DNA from: Holospora obtusa F1
GTDB taxonomy: Bacteria > Pseudomonadota > Alphaproteobacteria > Holosporales > Holosporaceae
Direction of reading: 5' to 3'
Assembly: GCF_000469665.2 (NCBI RefSeq)
Contig: NZ_AWTR02000088.1
Location: forward strand, 1-37,709
Length of the DNA stretch: 37,709 nucleotides
Below, piece after piece: positions 1 through 8,114 of the stretch. The notes beneath the pieces were generated by a model. It saw nothing but the letters and a program-made list of their open reading frames with translations, did no database searches and was not told the DNA's origin. The position numbers were made by a program, and so were the translations under genes. Within the stretch, counting starts at the first letter, position 1. Every line of letters begins with the position of its first letter.

Positions 1-182
1 CCAAAAATCGTCAACGCAGACTTTTTCCTCAAAAATCCATCCATTCTATCCCAAAACACTTCCGTTTTAGGGCTATTCCTAAATAGCTCAGCCAAAGCTT
101 TAGAATATTCAGAGTATCCAACGCTTGACACACAAAAAAGTAATACAATATTTAATAACATTTTATTTTTTAAATTAATCAT
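1..182 (-). CDS. secreted protein of unknown function, N-terminal part only (runs off the left edge)
   Basis: The reading frame starts at an ATG (182-180) and stays open for 60 codons to the window edge, so the C-terminal part is missing. An AGGA ribosome binding site lies about 9 bases upstream. The first residues are MINLKNKMLLNIVLL followed by FCVSSVGYSEYS. A short basic start, a hydrophobic stretch and small residues before SEYS look like a Sec signal peptide, so the product is probably exported. The mature start contains LFRNSPKTEVFWDRM, which faintly recalls FLNSQKPSDIKQVFW in the large secreted protein at 32069-33838. That may be chance. I do not recognise a family. An in-frame internal ATG at 161 is an alternative start. 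Confidence 0.6.
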   Translation of the reverse strand, partial: MINLKNKMLLNIVLLFCVSSVGYSEYSKALAELFRNSPKTEVFWDRMDGFLRKKSALTIF

Positions 183-274
183 TTTTAATGTCCTAAAGTT
201 AGAAGTTTATGCATCGATTACTAAAAATAATTTATACTGTATATTTAACTGCCGATAAATTGAAGACAATTATT

Positions 275-301
275 TGTATAAAATGTGAAAGGAATTGTCA
301 A
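275..301 (-). promoter_or_regulatory. candidate sigma-70 promoter for the leftward secreted-protein gene
   Basis: On the minus strand a perfect TTGACA occupies 301-296. The -10 candidates are TATACA (280-275, 15-base spacer) or TACAAA (278-273, 17-base spacer). Transcription would start near 268, about 85 bases before the ATG at 182. The -35 box is perfect but the -10 box is weak, so confidence is moderate. Confidence 0.35.
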
Positions 302-527
302 CAAATCATTTACACGTCATTGATATAGAGCAAAAATCAAACAAAATATTAAATTTTTTATGGTATACAAAGTATACTTTAAAAATAAAATTATTTTTAT
401 TTGTATTGCTTACGTGATGACCATATAGTAGATCAATATTGTTTTTTAAAATAATCAATAATACGACACATTATATATAACATATTTTCATAAATTTTTC
501 TAAAAATCGTTAAATTCATTTTACATC

Positions 528-555
528 TTGACGCAAAAAAAAAATCCTTTATAAT
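528..555 (+). promoter_or_regulatory. sigma-70 promoter of the glutamate dehydrogenase gene
   Basis: TTGACG at 528-533 and a perfect TATAAT at 550-555 are separated by 16 bases. Transcription would start near 562, giving a leader of about 30 bases to the ATG at 592. This is one of the best promoter matches in the window. Confidence 0.65.
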
Positions 556-591
556 TAAAAAAATTTTTTACGAAAGTGTTCAATATTGATT

Positions 592-2760
592 ATGCCTCTT
601 TATGACACGCTGTCTTTCCCCATTTCCCTTCAAGCACGGTCTTGGGTTTTTTCTTGTTATCATACATATATGAAACAAATTTTTTCTTCTGACCCCATGA
701 AAGATGAGTTCTGTAAGCACAGTAAAGAGCTTGAACAACTATTGGACTATTTTCTGTATCGTTTTAGTCTTTGCTCTGATTCCAGTACGTTTTCTTTGAA
801 TTTAAGTACAGAAAATTTTTATTATTTAAACGTTTTAAAGGCTTTAATAGACGCTACGGTGCGCACAAATCTTTATGTTTCAGACGCAAAAGTGTTTACG
901 ATTGATATTCACCACGATCTTCACAATATTCCAGAAGTTCAGCGCATTCCTGGAATGCGGGAGCTTTACGTATTTCATCCTCATATAGAGGGAGTCCATT
1001 TGCGTGCTTCAGCTGTATCTCGCGGAGGCATTCGTTTATCTGATCGAGAAGATTATCGAAAAGAGGCGTTTGACCTTTTAAAAACTCAACGCCTAAAAAA
1101 TGCGGTAGTTGTACCAGACGGAGCAAAAGGGGTCTTTTATGTAAAAGACTCCTTGCTACCAGAAGATGGGTATCGCTTATTTATTCAAGGGCTATTGAGC
1201 GTTATGGATAATAGAGACTGTCAACACGCTCCCGTCTCTGCTCCAAAGGTTCGTGCCTGGGATGAATCTGATTCTTACTTGGTGGTTGCTCCTGATAAGG
1301 GAACAGCTTCTTATTCTGGAATCGCCAACGAGATCGCTTTAAAGGCAGAATTTTGGCTAAAAGATGCCTTTGCTTCCGGAGGAAAAACGGGATATGATCA
1401 CAAAAAATTAGGCATTACATCTAAAGGAGTGTGGGTCTCAGTAGAAACTCATATGAAGCATCTGGGAAAAAATTTAGATCATCCAATTTCTCTGATAGGC
1501 GTAGGAGATATGAGCGGAGACGTGTTTGGTAATGGGCTTTTATATTCAAAAAATATCAAGCTGTTGGCTGCCTTTGATCATCGTCATATTTTCCTTGACC
1601 CAAACCCAAATTTAGATCAAAGCTATCAAGAACGATGTCGTTTGTTTCATTTGCCGAGCTCTTCTTGGATGGACTATAACAAAAATATCCTATCTTTTGG
1701 AGGACAAATCGTTTCCAGAAGTGCACCTTGCGTAGAATTATCTGATGAAATTCAAAAAATGTTAAACTTAGAGTGCGCTGTTATAAAACCGGAAGAGCTT
1801 ATTCCTTTCATTTTTAAGATGAAGTGTGATGTCTTGTGGATGGCAGGAATTGGAACGTACATTGTTGGATCTCACGAAACTTTCTCAGGTGATGAAAAAA
1901 ATGCGCATTTACGTGTCTCAGGAACTGAAATTGGAGCAACAATTATCGCAGAAGGTGCTAATTTAGGGTGCACCCAAATGGGAAGAGTTGATTTTGAAAA
2001 ATCAGGTGGAATCGTAAATATAGATGCAATTGATAATTGTGCGGGCGTTTTGTGCTCTGATCACGAAGTAAATTTTAAAATTTTATTCCAAAATATTCCC
2101 ATACCTGAAGAAGCTCGAAATCATATGCTTCAAGCAATGAGTTCAGAGATGGTTTCTAAGGTTCTTAACCAAACTTATTGGCAAAACATTAGTTTATATA
2201 GAGCAAAAACGAAGTTTCACAATTTAACTCGGCCAGAACTTGCGGTAAAATTTTTAGAAACAAAGAAAAATTTAAAAGCGCAATTATCTAAAATAAATTT
2301 TCAAGAATCTTTCTGGGATTCTTATTTGTTGGAATATTTTCCTGAGCTGGTTCAAAAAGAGTTTTCATCTTATATTCTAAAGCATGTGTTGCGACAAGAC
2401 ATTTTGTGTACCATTTTTTCTAATCAGCTTGTTGATGTATTACCGGAAGTTTGGATGAAAAATGAAAGGAATCCATTTCACGGACTAAGCTTATACCATG
2501 CTTTTGAGCTGTTTCGAATACGTAAAGCTGTAGAAAATTCTAAAGATGATATAGAAAAAATTGAATATTATTTCGATTTAACTCAAAAAGTTTTTGATCA
2601 ACTTTACGATCAATGCCCGAAAGGCAATGTAGAAACCTACAAGAGTTTCAGAATAGAATTAGAAAAAACTTCTTCAGGACCTCTTTATGACTTGTGGAAA
2701 ATATTTAGTACAGAATTTCGAGTAATTTTTAAAAATAATCTTTCAGAAACTTCTTTTTAG
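592..2760 (+). CDS. gdhB: compact NAD-specific glutamate dehydrogenase (GDH-180/Bac_GDH type)
   Basis: Oxidative deamination of glutamate to 2-oxoglutarate with NAD+, feeding amino-acid carbon into the TCA cycle in the cytosol. The protein follows the Bac_GDH core: VEGVHLRA-like EGVHLRASAVSRGGIRLSDR near residue 135, NAVVVPDGAKGVF near 175, DAFASGGKTGYDHKKLGI near 260, GVGDMSGDVFGNG near 305, AAFDHRHIFLDP near 330, GEGANLG-like AEGANLGCTQMGR near 455 and NIDAIDNCAGVLCSDHEVN near 480. The C-terminal helical domain is recognisable (LTRPELAVKF, EYFPELV) but shortened. At 722 residues it is less than half of the usual ~1,600, because the N-terminal ACT-like regulatory half is absent. The ATG at 592 is preferred; a TTG at 586 lies in the same frame. 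No strong ribosome binding site is seen. The gene stands alone. gdhB is used in the alphaproteobacterial sense and the symbol is tentative. Confidence 0.9.
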   Translation: MPLYDTLSFPISLQARSWVFSCYHTYMKQIFSSDPMKDEFCKHSKELEQLLDYFLYRFSLCSDSSTFSLNLSTENFYYLNVLKALIDATVRTNLYVSDAKVFTIDIHHDLHNIPEVQRIPGMRELYVFHPHIEGVHLRASAVSRGGIRLSDREDYRKEAFDLLKTQRLKNAVVVPDGAKGVFYVKDSLLPEDGYRLFIQGLLSVMDNRDCQHAPVSAPKVRAWDESDSYLVVAPDKGTASYSGIANEIALKAEFWLKDAFASGGKTGYDHKKLGITSKGVWVSVETHMKHLGKNLDHPISLIGVGDMSGDVFGNGLLYSKNIKLLAAFDHRHIFLDPNPNLDQSYQERCRLFHLPSSSWMDYNKNILSFGGQIVSRSAPCVELSDEIQKMLNLECAVIKPEELIPFIFKMKCDVLWMAGIGTYIVGSHETFSGDEKNAHLRVSGTEIGATIIAEGANLGCTQMGRVDFEKSGGIVNIDAIDNCAGVLCSDHEVNFKILFQNIPIPEEARNHMLQAMSSEMVSKVLNQTYWQNISLYRAKTKFHNLTRPELAVKFLETKKNLKAQLSKINFQESFWDSYLLEYFPELVQKEFSSYILKHVLRQDILCTIFSNQLVDVLPEVWMKNERNPFHGLSLYHAFELFRIRKAVENSKDDIEKIEYYFDLTQKVFDQLYDQCPKGNVETYKSFRIELEKTSSGPLYDLWKIFSTEFRVIFKNNLSETSF

Positions 2761-2797
2761 TTTTTTTAAATTTATGATATTTTTATTCTAGTAAATG

Positions 2798-2814
2798 TGC
2801 GTTTTTAAAACGCA
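2798..2814. terminator. palindrome between convergent gdh and lpxC, possible two-way terminator
   Basis: TGCGTTTT and AAAACGCA form a perfect inverted repeat around a single T, lying at the 3' ends of two convergent genes and overlapping the lpxC stop. A run of nine T follows on the plus strand a few bases later (inside lpxC). The minus-strand side lacks a clean T run. Position supports a terminator; structure only moderately. Confidence 0.3.
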
Positions 2815-3710
2815 TACTTTGCTGTTTTTTTTTCACTTGAAAGCTGAGTTAACGCTTTTAGTTCCGAATATTTTAAACGATAATGACTATCTGCATTTTT
2901 CGCTATAAGTTGTACAGCTTTTAAATTGCGACTGTGTCCAGGCGCGTAACTATAAATAGAAGCGACACATGGTGAACCTAAAATCATTAAATCTCCTAAG
3001 ATATCTAAAATTTTATGTCGCGCACATTCTTGAGGTAGCCTGAATCCTTCAGGATTCAATGCAGTCCCGTCTTCTTCCAGTACGACTGCACACCCTAAAT
3101 TTCCTCCTTGAATCAATCCTCTTTGACGCATGTATTCTATTTCTGAAAATTTAGAAAAAGTTCTCGCAGGAGCAATTCCATAATTAAAATCATCTGTTAA
3201 AAAAGAAAAATGAGCCTCCTCTTGATAACATGACGATATAGGTACATTGACATGAATCATAGGAACCCCAGCAGGTTCAAGCACTAATCGACTATTCCCT
3301 TCCAAAACACAAACCGCCTCTTTTAACACGATATATTCACTTTCTTCTTCAAATTCTTGTATCCCTGCGGATTCTAGCATTTGAACAAAATGCAGAGCAC
3401 TTCCATCAAAAAACGGAAGCTCTTCTTGGGAAGTTTCAACGATCAAGTCAGTTATGCCTACACCACAACATGCTGCTAACAAATGCTCTACTGTGTGCAC
3501 AGAAAATGTACTAGAAAACTTTAACACAGTATGAAAATTTTTTACTTCAATATAGCGTGGATGCAAAGGATACACTACACCAGAGCGACGAAAACAAATT
3601 CCAGATCCACTAGGTGCTGGAATTAATCGTAAAGAAGTTGATACTCCAGAATGAATTGCAACTCCCTCATCTTCGATCATATTTCGAATAGTTTTTCGAT
3701 ACTGGTACAT
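2805..3710 (-). CDS. lpxC: UDP-3-O-acyl-N-acetylglucosamine deacetylase LpxC
   Basis: Zinc-dependent removal of the N-acetyl group from UDP-3-O-acyl-GlcNAc, the committed step of lipid A synthesis in the cytosol. The fold's landmarks are visible: early GVAIHSG; TVEHLLAACCGVGI, which holds the Glu and first zinc His near residues 75-76; PFFDGSA near 105; APARTF near 180; RHKILDILGD near 235, which supplies the second His and the Asp; and a late APGHSRN His. Length (301 residues) matches the family. Two starts are possible: ATG at 3710, giving MYQYRKTIRN, or TTG at 3719, which has AAGAG at a better distance (6 bases). I chose the ATG by family alignment. The gene is transcribed alone, convergent with gdh. 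Confidence 0.95.
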   Translation of the reverse strand: MYQYRKTIRNMIEDEGVAIHSGVSTSLRLIPAPSGSGICFRRSGVVYPLHPRYIEVKNFHTVLKFSSTFSVHTVEHLLAACCGVGITDLIVETSQEELPFFDGSALHFVQMLESAGIQEFEEESEYIVLKEAVCVLEGNSRLVLEPAGVPMIHVNVPISSCYQEEAHFSFLTDDFNYGIAPARTFSKFSEIEYMRQRGLIQGGNLGCAVVLEEDGTALNPEGFRLPQECARHKILDILGDLMILGSPCVASIYSYAPGHSRNLKAVQLIAKNADSHYRLKYSELKALTQLSSEKKTAKYAF

Positions 3711-4110
3711 ATTTTTCAATCAATACTCTTTTTTTTAGTCTACCTTCAAAACTTCGAAAGCACAAAAAATATCATTGTAACGTTTTGTAACATTAAAAAT
3801 TTTTATCTCTTCTTAAGGAAATTCGTGATAACATCTAAAAGGATAAACGACCTATCCAGATATGAAAAAACATATTCATGCGTCATTAAAAGCTTATTCC
3901 TTGCACTCTAAAGAAATTCACTATGTTGACAAGGAAATTTTATGGTTTTTATACCTGCATGACACGATTGATCCTGTTCTAAAAAATTTGTTTGAAGATG
4001 AGCCATAATCTAAATTAAACTGTATTTAAATCAATCGATTGATAATGAAATTCTAAAAAAATCTTATCTATTTTTTCTATATTTTTTCTAATAAAATTTT
4101 CTCTCATCTC
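3711..4110. other. intergenic region upstream of lpxC and downstream of lnt
   Basis: About 400 AT-rich bases. The only coding candidate is the 48-codon plus-strand frame listed separately (3862-4008). I see no RNA gene, repeat or clear promoter. A longer open frame at 3651-3911 overlaps lpxC and looks like a chance frame. Confidence 0.5.
3862..4008 (+). CDS. possible small acidic protein, 48 residues, unknown
   Basis: An ATG frame of 48 codons ending in TAA at 4006-4008. The translation is soluble-looking and mixed in composition: it starts MKKHIHASLKAYSLHSKEI, continues with LWFLYLHDTID and ends with an acidic FEDEP tail. Unlike most chance frames in this AT-rich sequence it is not dominated by Lys, Asn, Phe and Ile. 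No good ribosome binding site precedes it (AGGA is 18 bases away), and I know no homologue. It could be a real short gene or a decayed end of one. Confidence 0.3.
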   Translation: MKKHIHASLKAYSLHSKEIHYVDKEILWFLYLHDTIDPVLKNLFEDEP

Positions 4111-5736
4111 TTACAATTTATCTCTAAAAGAGCGTCTAAATGCACATATAGTGAATATAATTAATATTCCTGCGTAAATATAGTTATGATGAGAGCAATA
4201 AGAAAAAACAGGCATAGGCAAAAGCGTATCAATATACCCTTGATGTTGTAGAGGAAGAATTGCTAATGTTCTTCCCATACCGTCAAAGACTGCAGAAATT
4301 CCTGTATTAGCCGAACGCAAAACAGGTAATCCAGTTTCTATAGCACGAAATTGAGCGCTTGCAAGATGTTGAAAAGGTCCAGGACTGTACCCAAACCATC
4401 CATCATTTGTGATATTTAAAATCCATCGAGCTTTTTGATCTGCGTTAAAAATAGGAAAAATAATTTCGTAACAAATTTTCATAATACATGGCGGGCCTTC
4501 AAAAATTCTAACAGAAGCGCTGATTTTTTTTTCCTGATCTATATCTCGCTCTCCTGGAGTAACTGCATTCAAAATCCATTGAGGTAAAACCCTAGATAAC
4601 ACTGCTCGAAAAGGAAGATATTCGCCAAACGGAACCAAATGCTGCTTCTTGTATACAATTTTTCGATCCCCTTCAGCCGTTACCTGAATAATACTATTAA
4701 ATGCTTTTTTTGCATCGCTTACTAAAATTCCAGAAAGCAAGTGAGCGAACTTCTTTCTTGTTCGCGCTAAAGGTATCACTTGATCCAGTTGTTTTTCAGA
4801 AACTACAAAAGGAACCGCAGTTTCTGGCCACACAACATGCGTGATAGGTACTTTGCTTTCTTGATCAGATAGACGGCATAATATGTTCCAATTCACAAAA
4901 ATGCGTTGAGCATTTTGTTTTTCATATTGCGGAATATTGGGTTGCACCAAACGTATTCCATTTTTTTGATAAAAACGTGTGGGTGTCATACGTAATCGAA
5001 CTATAGACCAAAGAGATACCGCCGAAAGTCCGATGATCATATATACAACGCCTTTCCACCAAGAACGTTTTGTAGAATATGTTAAAAAAAAACGACTTGG
5101 ATAGCTTAAGATGAGCAATGTAAGCAATCCTAACCCATAGCTAGAAAGCAAACTAGCACTTTGAGCGATCCATAAATTTTGAGACCAAATATATGCAGTT
5201 AAGTTCCAAGGAAATCCAGTAAATAACACGCCTTTTAAATATTCTGTTACGCTGTACAAAACGCACCACATCATTCCAAAAGAACTTGGAGATGTCCAAA
5301 ATTTTTGTTTTCCCCACCAAAGAATTCCTCCCATAATTCCAAAATAACACGAAAAAATTGCGGGAATTCCTGTCACACACAAAGGCCAAAACCAAGCAAA
5401 TCTTGAAGATCCCGCCCAAAGACTTTCTCCAATCCAAAAAACACTGGCGCTATGCCAACCAAAACTCCATAACCAAGAAATACTCACAGCTTCTTTGACT
5501 GTTTTACTATGATAAAGACCCGTTACTAACGCTCCCCAGGTCCAAATTAATACCCACCACGCACAAAAAGGACTCCAAGCAAGGGCAGAAAGTGCTCCCC
5601 ACAAGATCCAAGTCCAAACAGTGGGAACAGATTTTTTCACGAAACTGAACCCATTACCTAAGCTTGTATTTCCTAAAATTTTTTGATTATCACTTTGATA
5701 AAAAAAAGATAATGGCGTTTTTTGTAGACACTTCAT
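4111..5736 (-). CDS. lnt: apolipoprotein N-acyltransferase Lnt
   Basis: Inner-membrane enzyme that adds the third acyl chain to the N-terminal Cys of lipoproteins, needed for their sorting to the outer membrane. The N-terminal ~250 residues are hydrophobic, with several membrane helices. The remainder is a nitrilase-type domain with the expected catalytic triad: Glu305 in VVWPETAVPF, Lys364 in YKKQHLVPFGEY and Cys422 in KICYEIIFP. NITNDGWFG follows. Length (541) fits the family. The ATG at 5736 has GGGAAA about 9 bases upstream. The N-terminal ~35 residues before the first membrane helix are longer than usual, so a later start is possible. Its substrates would include the two lipoproteins predicted in this window. 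Confidence 0.95.
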   Translation of the reverse strand: MKCLQKTPLSFFYQSDNQKILGNTSLGNGFSFVKKSVPTVWTWILWGALSALAWSPFCAWWVLIWTWGALVTGLYHSKTVKEAVSISWLWSFGWHSASVFWIGESLWAGSSRFAWFWPLCVTGIPAIFSCYFGIMGGILWWGKQKFWTSPSSFGMMWCVLYSVTEYLKGVLFTGFPWNLTAYIWSQNLWIAQSASLLSSYGLGLLTLLILSYPSRFFLTYSTKRSWWKGVVYMIIGLSAVSLWSIVRLRMTPTRFYQKNGIRLVQPNIPQYEKQNAQRIFVNWNILCRLSDQESKVPITHVVWPETAVPFVVSEKQLDQVIPLARTRKKFAHLLSGILVSDAKKAFNSIIQVTAEGDRKIVYKKQHLVPFGEYLPFRAVLSRVLPQWILNAVTPGERDIDQEKKISASVRIFEGPPCIMKICYEIIFPIFNADQKARWILNITNDGWFGYSPGPFQHLASAQFRAIETGLPVLRSANTGISAVFDGMGRTLAILPLQHQGYIDTLLPMPVFSYCSHHNYIYAGILIIFTICAFRRSFRDKL

Positions 5737-5942
5737 AGCATTTTCCCAAAAATAAATCGATTTACTGTATCGCCTTATAAATTTTTTTTGATTTTTCCGT
5801 TTTTTGATTCTTTACAGTCAATGAAGCTAGGATGTTCCATAGGGTACGAAAACAATTTTTGATAAATTACTATAATTTTTCCATCTAGAATCTATCCAAT
5901 TGCATAGAACGTTAAATTTTTGTGTAACGAAAAATTTTTTTT

Positions 5943-6770
5943 CTAAAATTGCCATAAAAACACTCCCAACTCCTGACTCACATGCTTGAGCTGCGAAAAA
6001 TCTACAATTAACACGCTATTGGCTTGCACACCCAGACCTTGAAACCCCGCCTTATGCAGTGCGCGCATTGTATCCAATCCTATCACAGGTAAATCAACGG
6101 AATAAGACTGCCCTATTTTCGCCATCTTAACATAGACAGGTTTTGGAAACAAAGCCCCTTGTTCTGCTAAAAGTCCACAACGCATAATACACGCATCAGT
6201 ACCTTCTGCGGCCTCAATACCCAAAACTCTTTTTCCCTGAATCGCAATCCCCTGCCCCACATCCCAATTCGATAAATTTTGTAAAATTTTTGCTCCTCGT
6301 TCAATATCTTCTCGTGCTTGAGCGTTGGGCATATTCTGGATAAAAAATTTCTTTTCTTCTAAAAGGTCAGGAAGAATATCTTGAGTCTTTACTAAATTAA
6401 ACCCTTGTTCATGTATAAAACGTAGTAAGGTCGTCAACAGAGCGTCATCTCCAAACCATCCTAAACCCAGCTGATAAAGCAATTTTCGTCCCAACGCATC
6501 TAAACGTAAAGAGCTCAACTTGGGACGATAAAACTTCCCTGCCAACGTCAGATAAGAAATGTGATGTTCACGTAAACTATCTACAGCCCGTTGAATTTTT
6601 CCCAAAGACATCCAAACATGCGGCGTATTCTCTGTTAAATTTTCTGGAGTAATGCCATAATACGCGAGAATAAACACGTCCCAACCTTGAATTTTTAACG
6701 CATCTTTGATTAAAAATGGAAGATTTCCCTGCCCTCCTATCAACCCAATTTTTTTTCGATCTACTTGCAT
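5943..6770 (-). CDS. lpxI: UDP-2,3-diacylglucosamine pyrophosphatase LpxI
   Basis: Hydrolyses UDP-2,3-diacylglucosamine to lipid X plus UMP, the fourth step of lipid A synthesis; it replaces the unrelated LpxH in many alphaproteobacteria. The N-terminal domain begins KIGLIGGQGNLP and includes LAGKFYRP. The catalytic C-terminal domain shows FGDDALL near residue 105, WDVGQGIAIQ near 170, GIEAAEGTDACIMRCG near 185 and VDLPVIGLDTM near 225. Length (275) is normal. Its ATG overlaps the last 10 bases of the upstream lipoprotein gene, so translation is probably coupled in a holC-lipoprotein-lpxI operon. Confidence 0.93.
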   Translation of the reverse strand: MQVDRKKIGLIGGQGNLPFLIKDALKIQGWDVFILAYYGITPENLTENTPHVWMSLGKIQRAVDSLREHHISYLTLAGKFYRPKLSSLRLDALGRKLLYQLGLGWFGDDALLTTLLRFIHEQGFNLVKTQDILPDLLEEKKFFIQNMPNAQAREDIERGAKILQNLSNWDVGQGIAIQGKRVLGIEAAEGTDACIMRCGLLAEQGALFPKPVYVKMAKIGQSYSVDLPVIGLDTMRALHKAGFQGLGVQANSVLIVDFSQLKHVSQELGVFLWQF

Positions 6771-7036
6771 TTTGGAGTGTCCATCGTATTAAATTGACAC
6801 TTTAATTCTTGCTGAGCTATTTCCTGGCGTCGCTTTAGTGTCAGATAATCTGGTAGAATCTTTCGTCCTTCTTCTTGCTGTTGCTTCCTACTGACCCAAG
6901 GCACGCAACAAAGAGGAATCTCTGGAGTACGTTCAACTTCTTTTTCAACTCTCCACCAGGTTCCCACAGAACACCCCGACAACTGACTCAAAGCAAGGGC
7001 CAAGTTTATCTTAAAAATTTTTCCTTTGTGTTGCAT
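6761..7036 (-). CDS. small predicted lipoprotein, 91 residues, unknown function
   Basis: The ATG at 7036 begins two bases after the end of holC and the frame ends inside the start of lpxI, so it sits firmly in an operon. The first 22 residues form a lipoprotein signal: MQHKGKIFKINLALAL followed by the lipobox LSGC, with Cys22 as the lipidation site. The mature part is short and polar, with CCVPWVSRKQQQEEGRK and a charged helix around LKRRQEIAQQELK; it also has several further Cys residues. The open frame extends further upstream inside holC, but that part is only a shadow. I do not recognise a family. The position between holC and lpxI may simply reflect operon shuffling; an envelope role is inferred only from the lipobox. 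Confidence 0.7.
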   Translation of the reverse strand: MQHKGKIFKINLALALSQLSGCSVGTWWRVEKEVERTPEIPLCCVPWVSRKQQQEEGRKILPDYLTLKRRQEIAQQELKCQFNTMDTPKCK

Positions 7037-7037
7037 G

Positions 7038-7532
7038 TTAAAGTTCCGCTTCTGAAGTCGCCTTAATCCAAACACTTTTTTCCCAACGCTGATTGCGATA
7101 TACCCATATCCAAGATTCTGTCCATTTTTTAGATTGAACCCAAGCTGTAGCTTGTTGGAAAGCCAACGCATCTTCTTCCTTTACTATCCAAATCCAACAA
7201 GGAAAGGAATAAAGATCAATTTCGTTTTGATGAACATATCCCGTAAGTATGCCATAATAAGAATCGTTTTGATTCAGACAGCTTTGAGTAATCCATATAG
7301 GGTGATCCTTTGGAAAATCATCTTTTACATCATTTCCATGTGCTAAAAAAGATTTTGAGCTAAACGTCCACAAGCGATCATCCCATTTTTCTAGCTCTTG
7401 AACAGATTGATTAAGTATACTGCATCGTTTACGTTGCATAAGAATTTTTTCAATGACCTGAGGAAGTATTTTTTCCTGTGGCTGAACAGAGGTACACCAA
7501 TACACAACGCAATTTTCAATTTTTTGTATCAA
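7038..7532 (-). CDS. holC: DNA polymerase III chi subunit HolC
   Basis: Clamp-loader accessory protein that links DNA polymerase III to single-strand-binding protein. The sequence fits the alphaproteobacterial chi pattern: an initial beta strand (NCVVYWCTS), QEKILPQVIEKIL, then LWTFSSKSFLAHG near residue 55 and HPIWIT near 77, the most conserved block. Length (164) is slightly above the family's ~150. There is no Met before residue 32, so the TTG at 7532 is taken as start; it lacks a good ribosome binding site. An open frame with a strong Shine-Dalgarno lies directly upstream in the same frame and ends in TGA ten codons before this TTG (see findings). holC usually follows pepA, which is not here. 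Confidence 0.8.
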   Translation of the reverse strand: MIQKIENCVVYWCTSVQPQEKILPQVIEKILMQRKRCSILNQSVQELEKWDDRLWTFSSKSFLAHGNDVKDDFPKDHPIWITQSCLNQNDSYYGILTGYVHQNEIDLYSFPCWIWIVKEEDALAFQQATAWVQSKKWTESWIWVYRNQRWEKSVWIKATSEAEL

Positions 7533-8114
7533 AGGATATTCAACTAATATCGTACGATGTTTTCAAATTGTGACAAGATTTCTATTTTTTGTAAAGAGAT
7601 CTCTAACGAGACAATTACGATCTTCTTTCCAAAAAGGGGGATCATTTTTACAAAGAAAATTCATCTTTATTAAACCTCTTTTTATAATATTTCTTTGTTC
7701 ATAAAAATGCTACAGGTCAATTGTCACCCCTATCACCGATTGCTACTACTTAATCATGTTGACGGTTTTAACCTAATTCCAAAACTCAGAGCTTTATGAA
7801 TCAAGGTTCTGTTATGTAATGATCTTGTGCACTTCTGAAAAAATATTACGCTAAAAAATGATATTTCTTTATTCCAAAAACAGTCGAAGATGGTCCATTT
7901 TTGCAAAGACTCTATCAAAAATTACTTTTTCGACAATAAGAGATAAACTTTATTTTATTTAAGAACAGGAACCTTATAAGATGATTCTATACAATCATCA
8001 AATAAATACGTATTTTTTGAAAATCCATTACACCATTGAGAAAAAAATTTTAAATCTTTCTTGTGAGAGCATTTATATTTTGATAGAATACCTATAATAG
8101 TCTTTGCTTTGAAC
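7533..8114. other. intergenic region between divergent holC and cdsA
   Basis: About 580 bases. On the minus strand, 7664-7563 is a 33-codon ATG frame with AGAGG ten bases upstream, in frame with holC and ended by TGA (7565-7563). Also on the minus strand, 8116-7955 is a 53-codon frame of ordinary-looking composition (it includes KKDLKFFSQWCNGFSKNTY) but with no ribosome binding site. The rest (7665-7954) is not readable as a gene. This may be the decayed site of a former gene upstream of holC, but I cannot identify it. Confidence 0.4.
8093..8098 (+). promoter_or_regulatory. candidate -10 element for the cdsA-tadA operon
   Basis: A perfect TATAAT lies 16 bases before the cdsA ATG. No good -35 box is found at 16-18 bases, so this is only a partial promoter. 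Transcription starting near 8105 would give a very short leader. Confidence 0.3.

Larger units (their letters stand above)
183..591. other. divergent intergenic region between the secreted-protein gene and gdh
   Basis: This 400-base stretch is very AT-rich and holds no convincing gene on either strand. It separates two divergently transcribed genes and carries a promoter candidate for each (listed separately). It also has a short symmetric element at 363-377, two copies of GTATAC separated by AAA. Directly after it is an A/T-only inverted repeat (AAAAATA-AAAT-TATTTTT). No remnant of the missing N-terminal half of the glutamate dehydrogenase is readable here. Confidence 0.6.

Noticed and set aside
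896-1126. Minus-strand open frame of 76 codons inside gdh
   Set aside because: Lies antisense to strongly conserved GDH catalytic sequence and has no support of its own.
7563-7565. UGA read as Trp (recoded genetic code) linking the upstream frame to holC
   Set aside because: TGA ends lon, tadA and dnaA at their normal family C-termini, so UGA works as a stop here.
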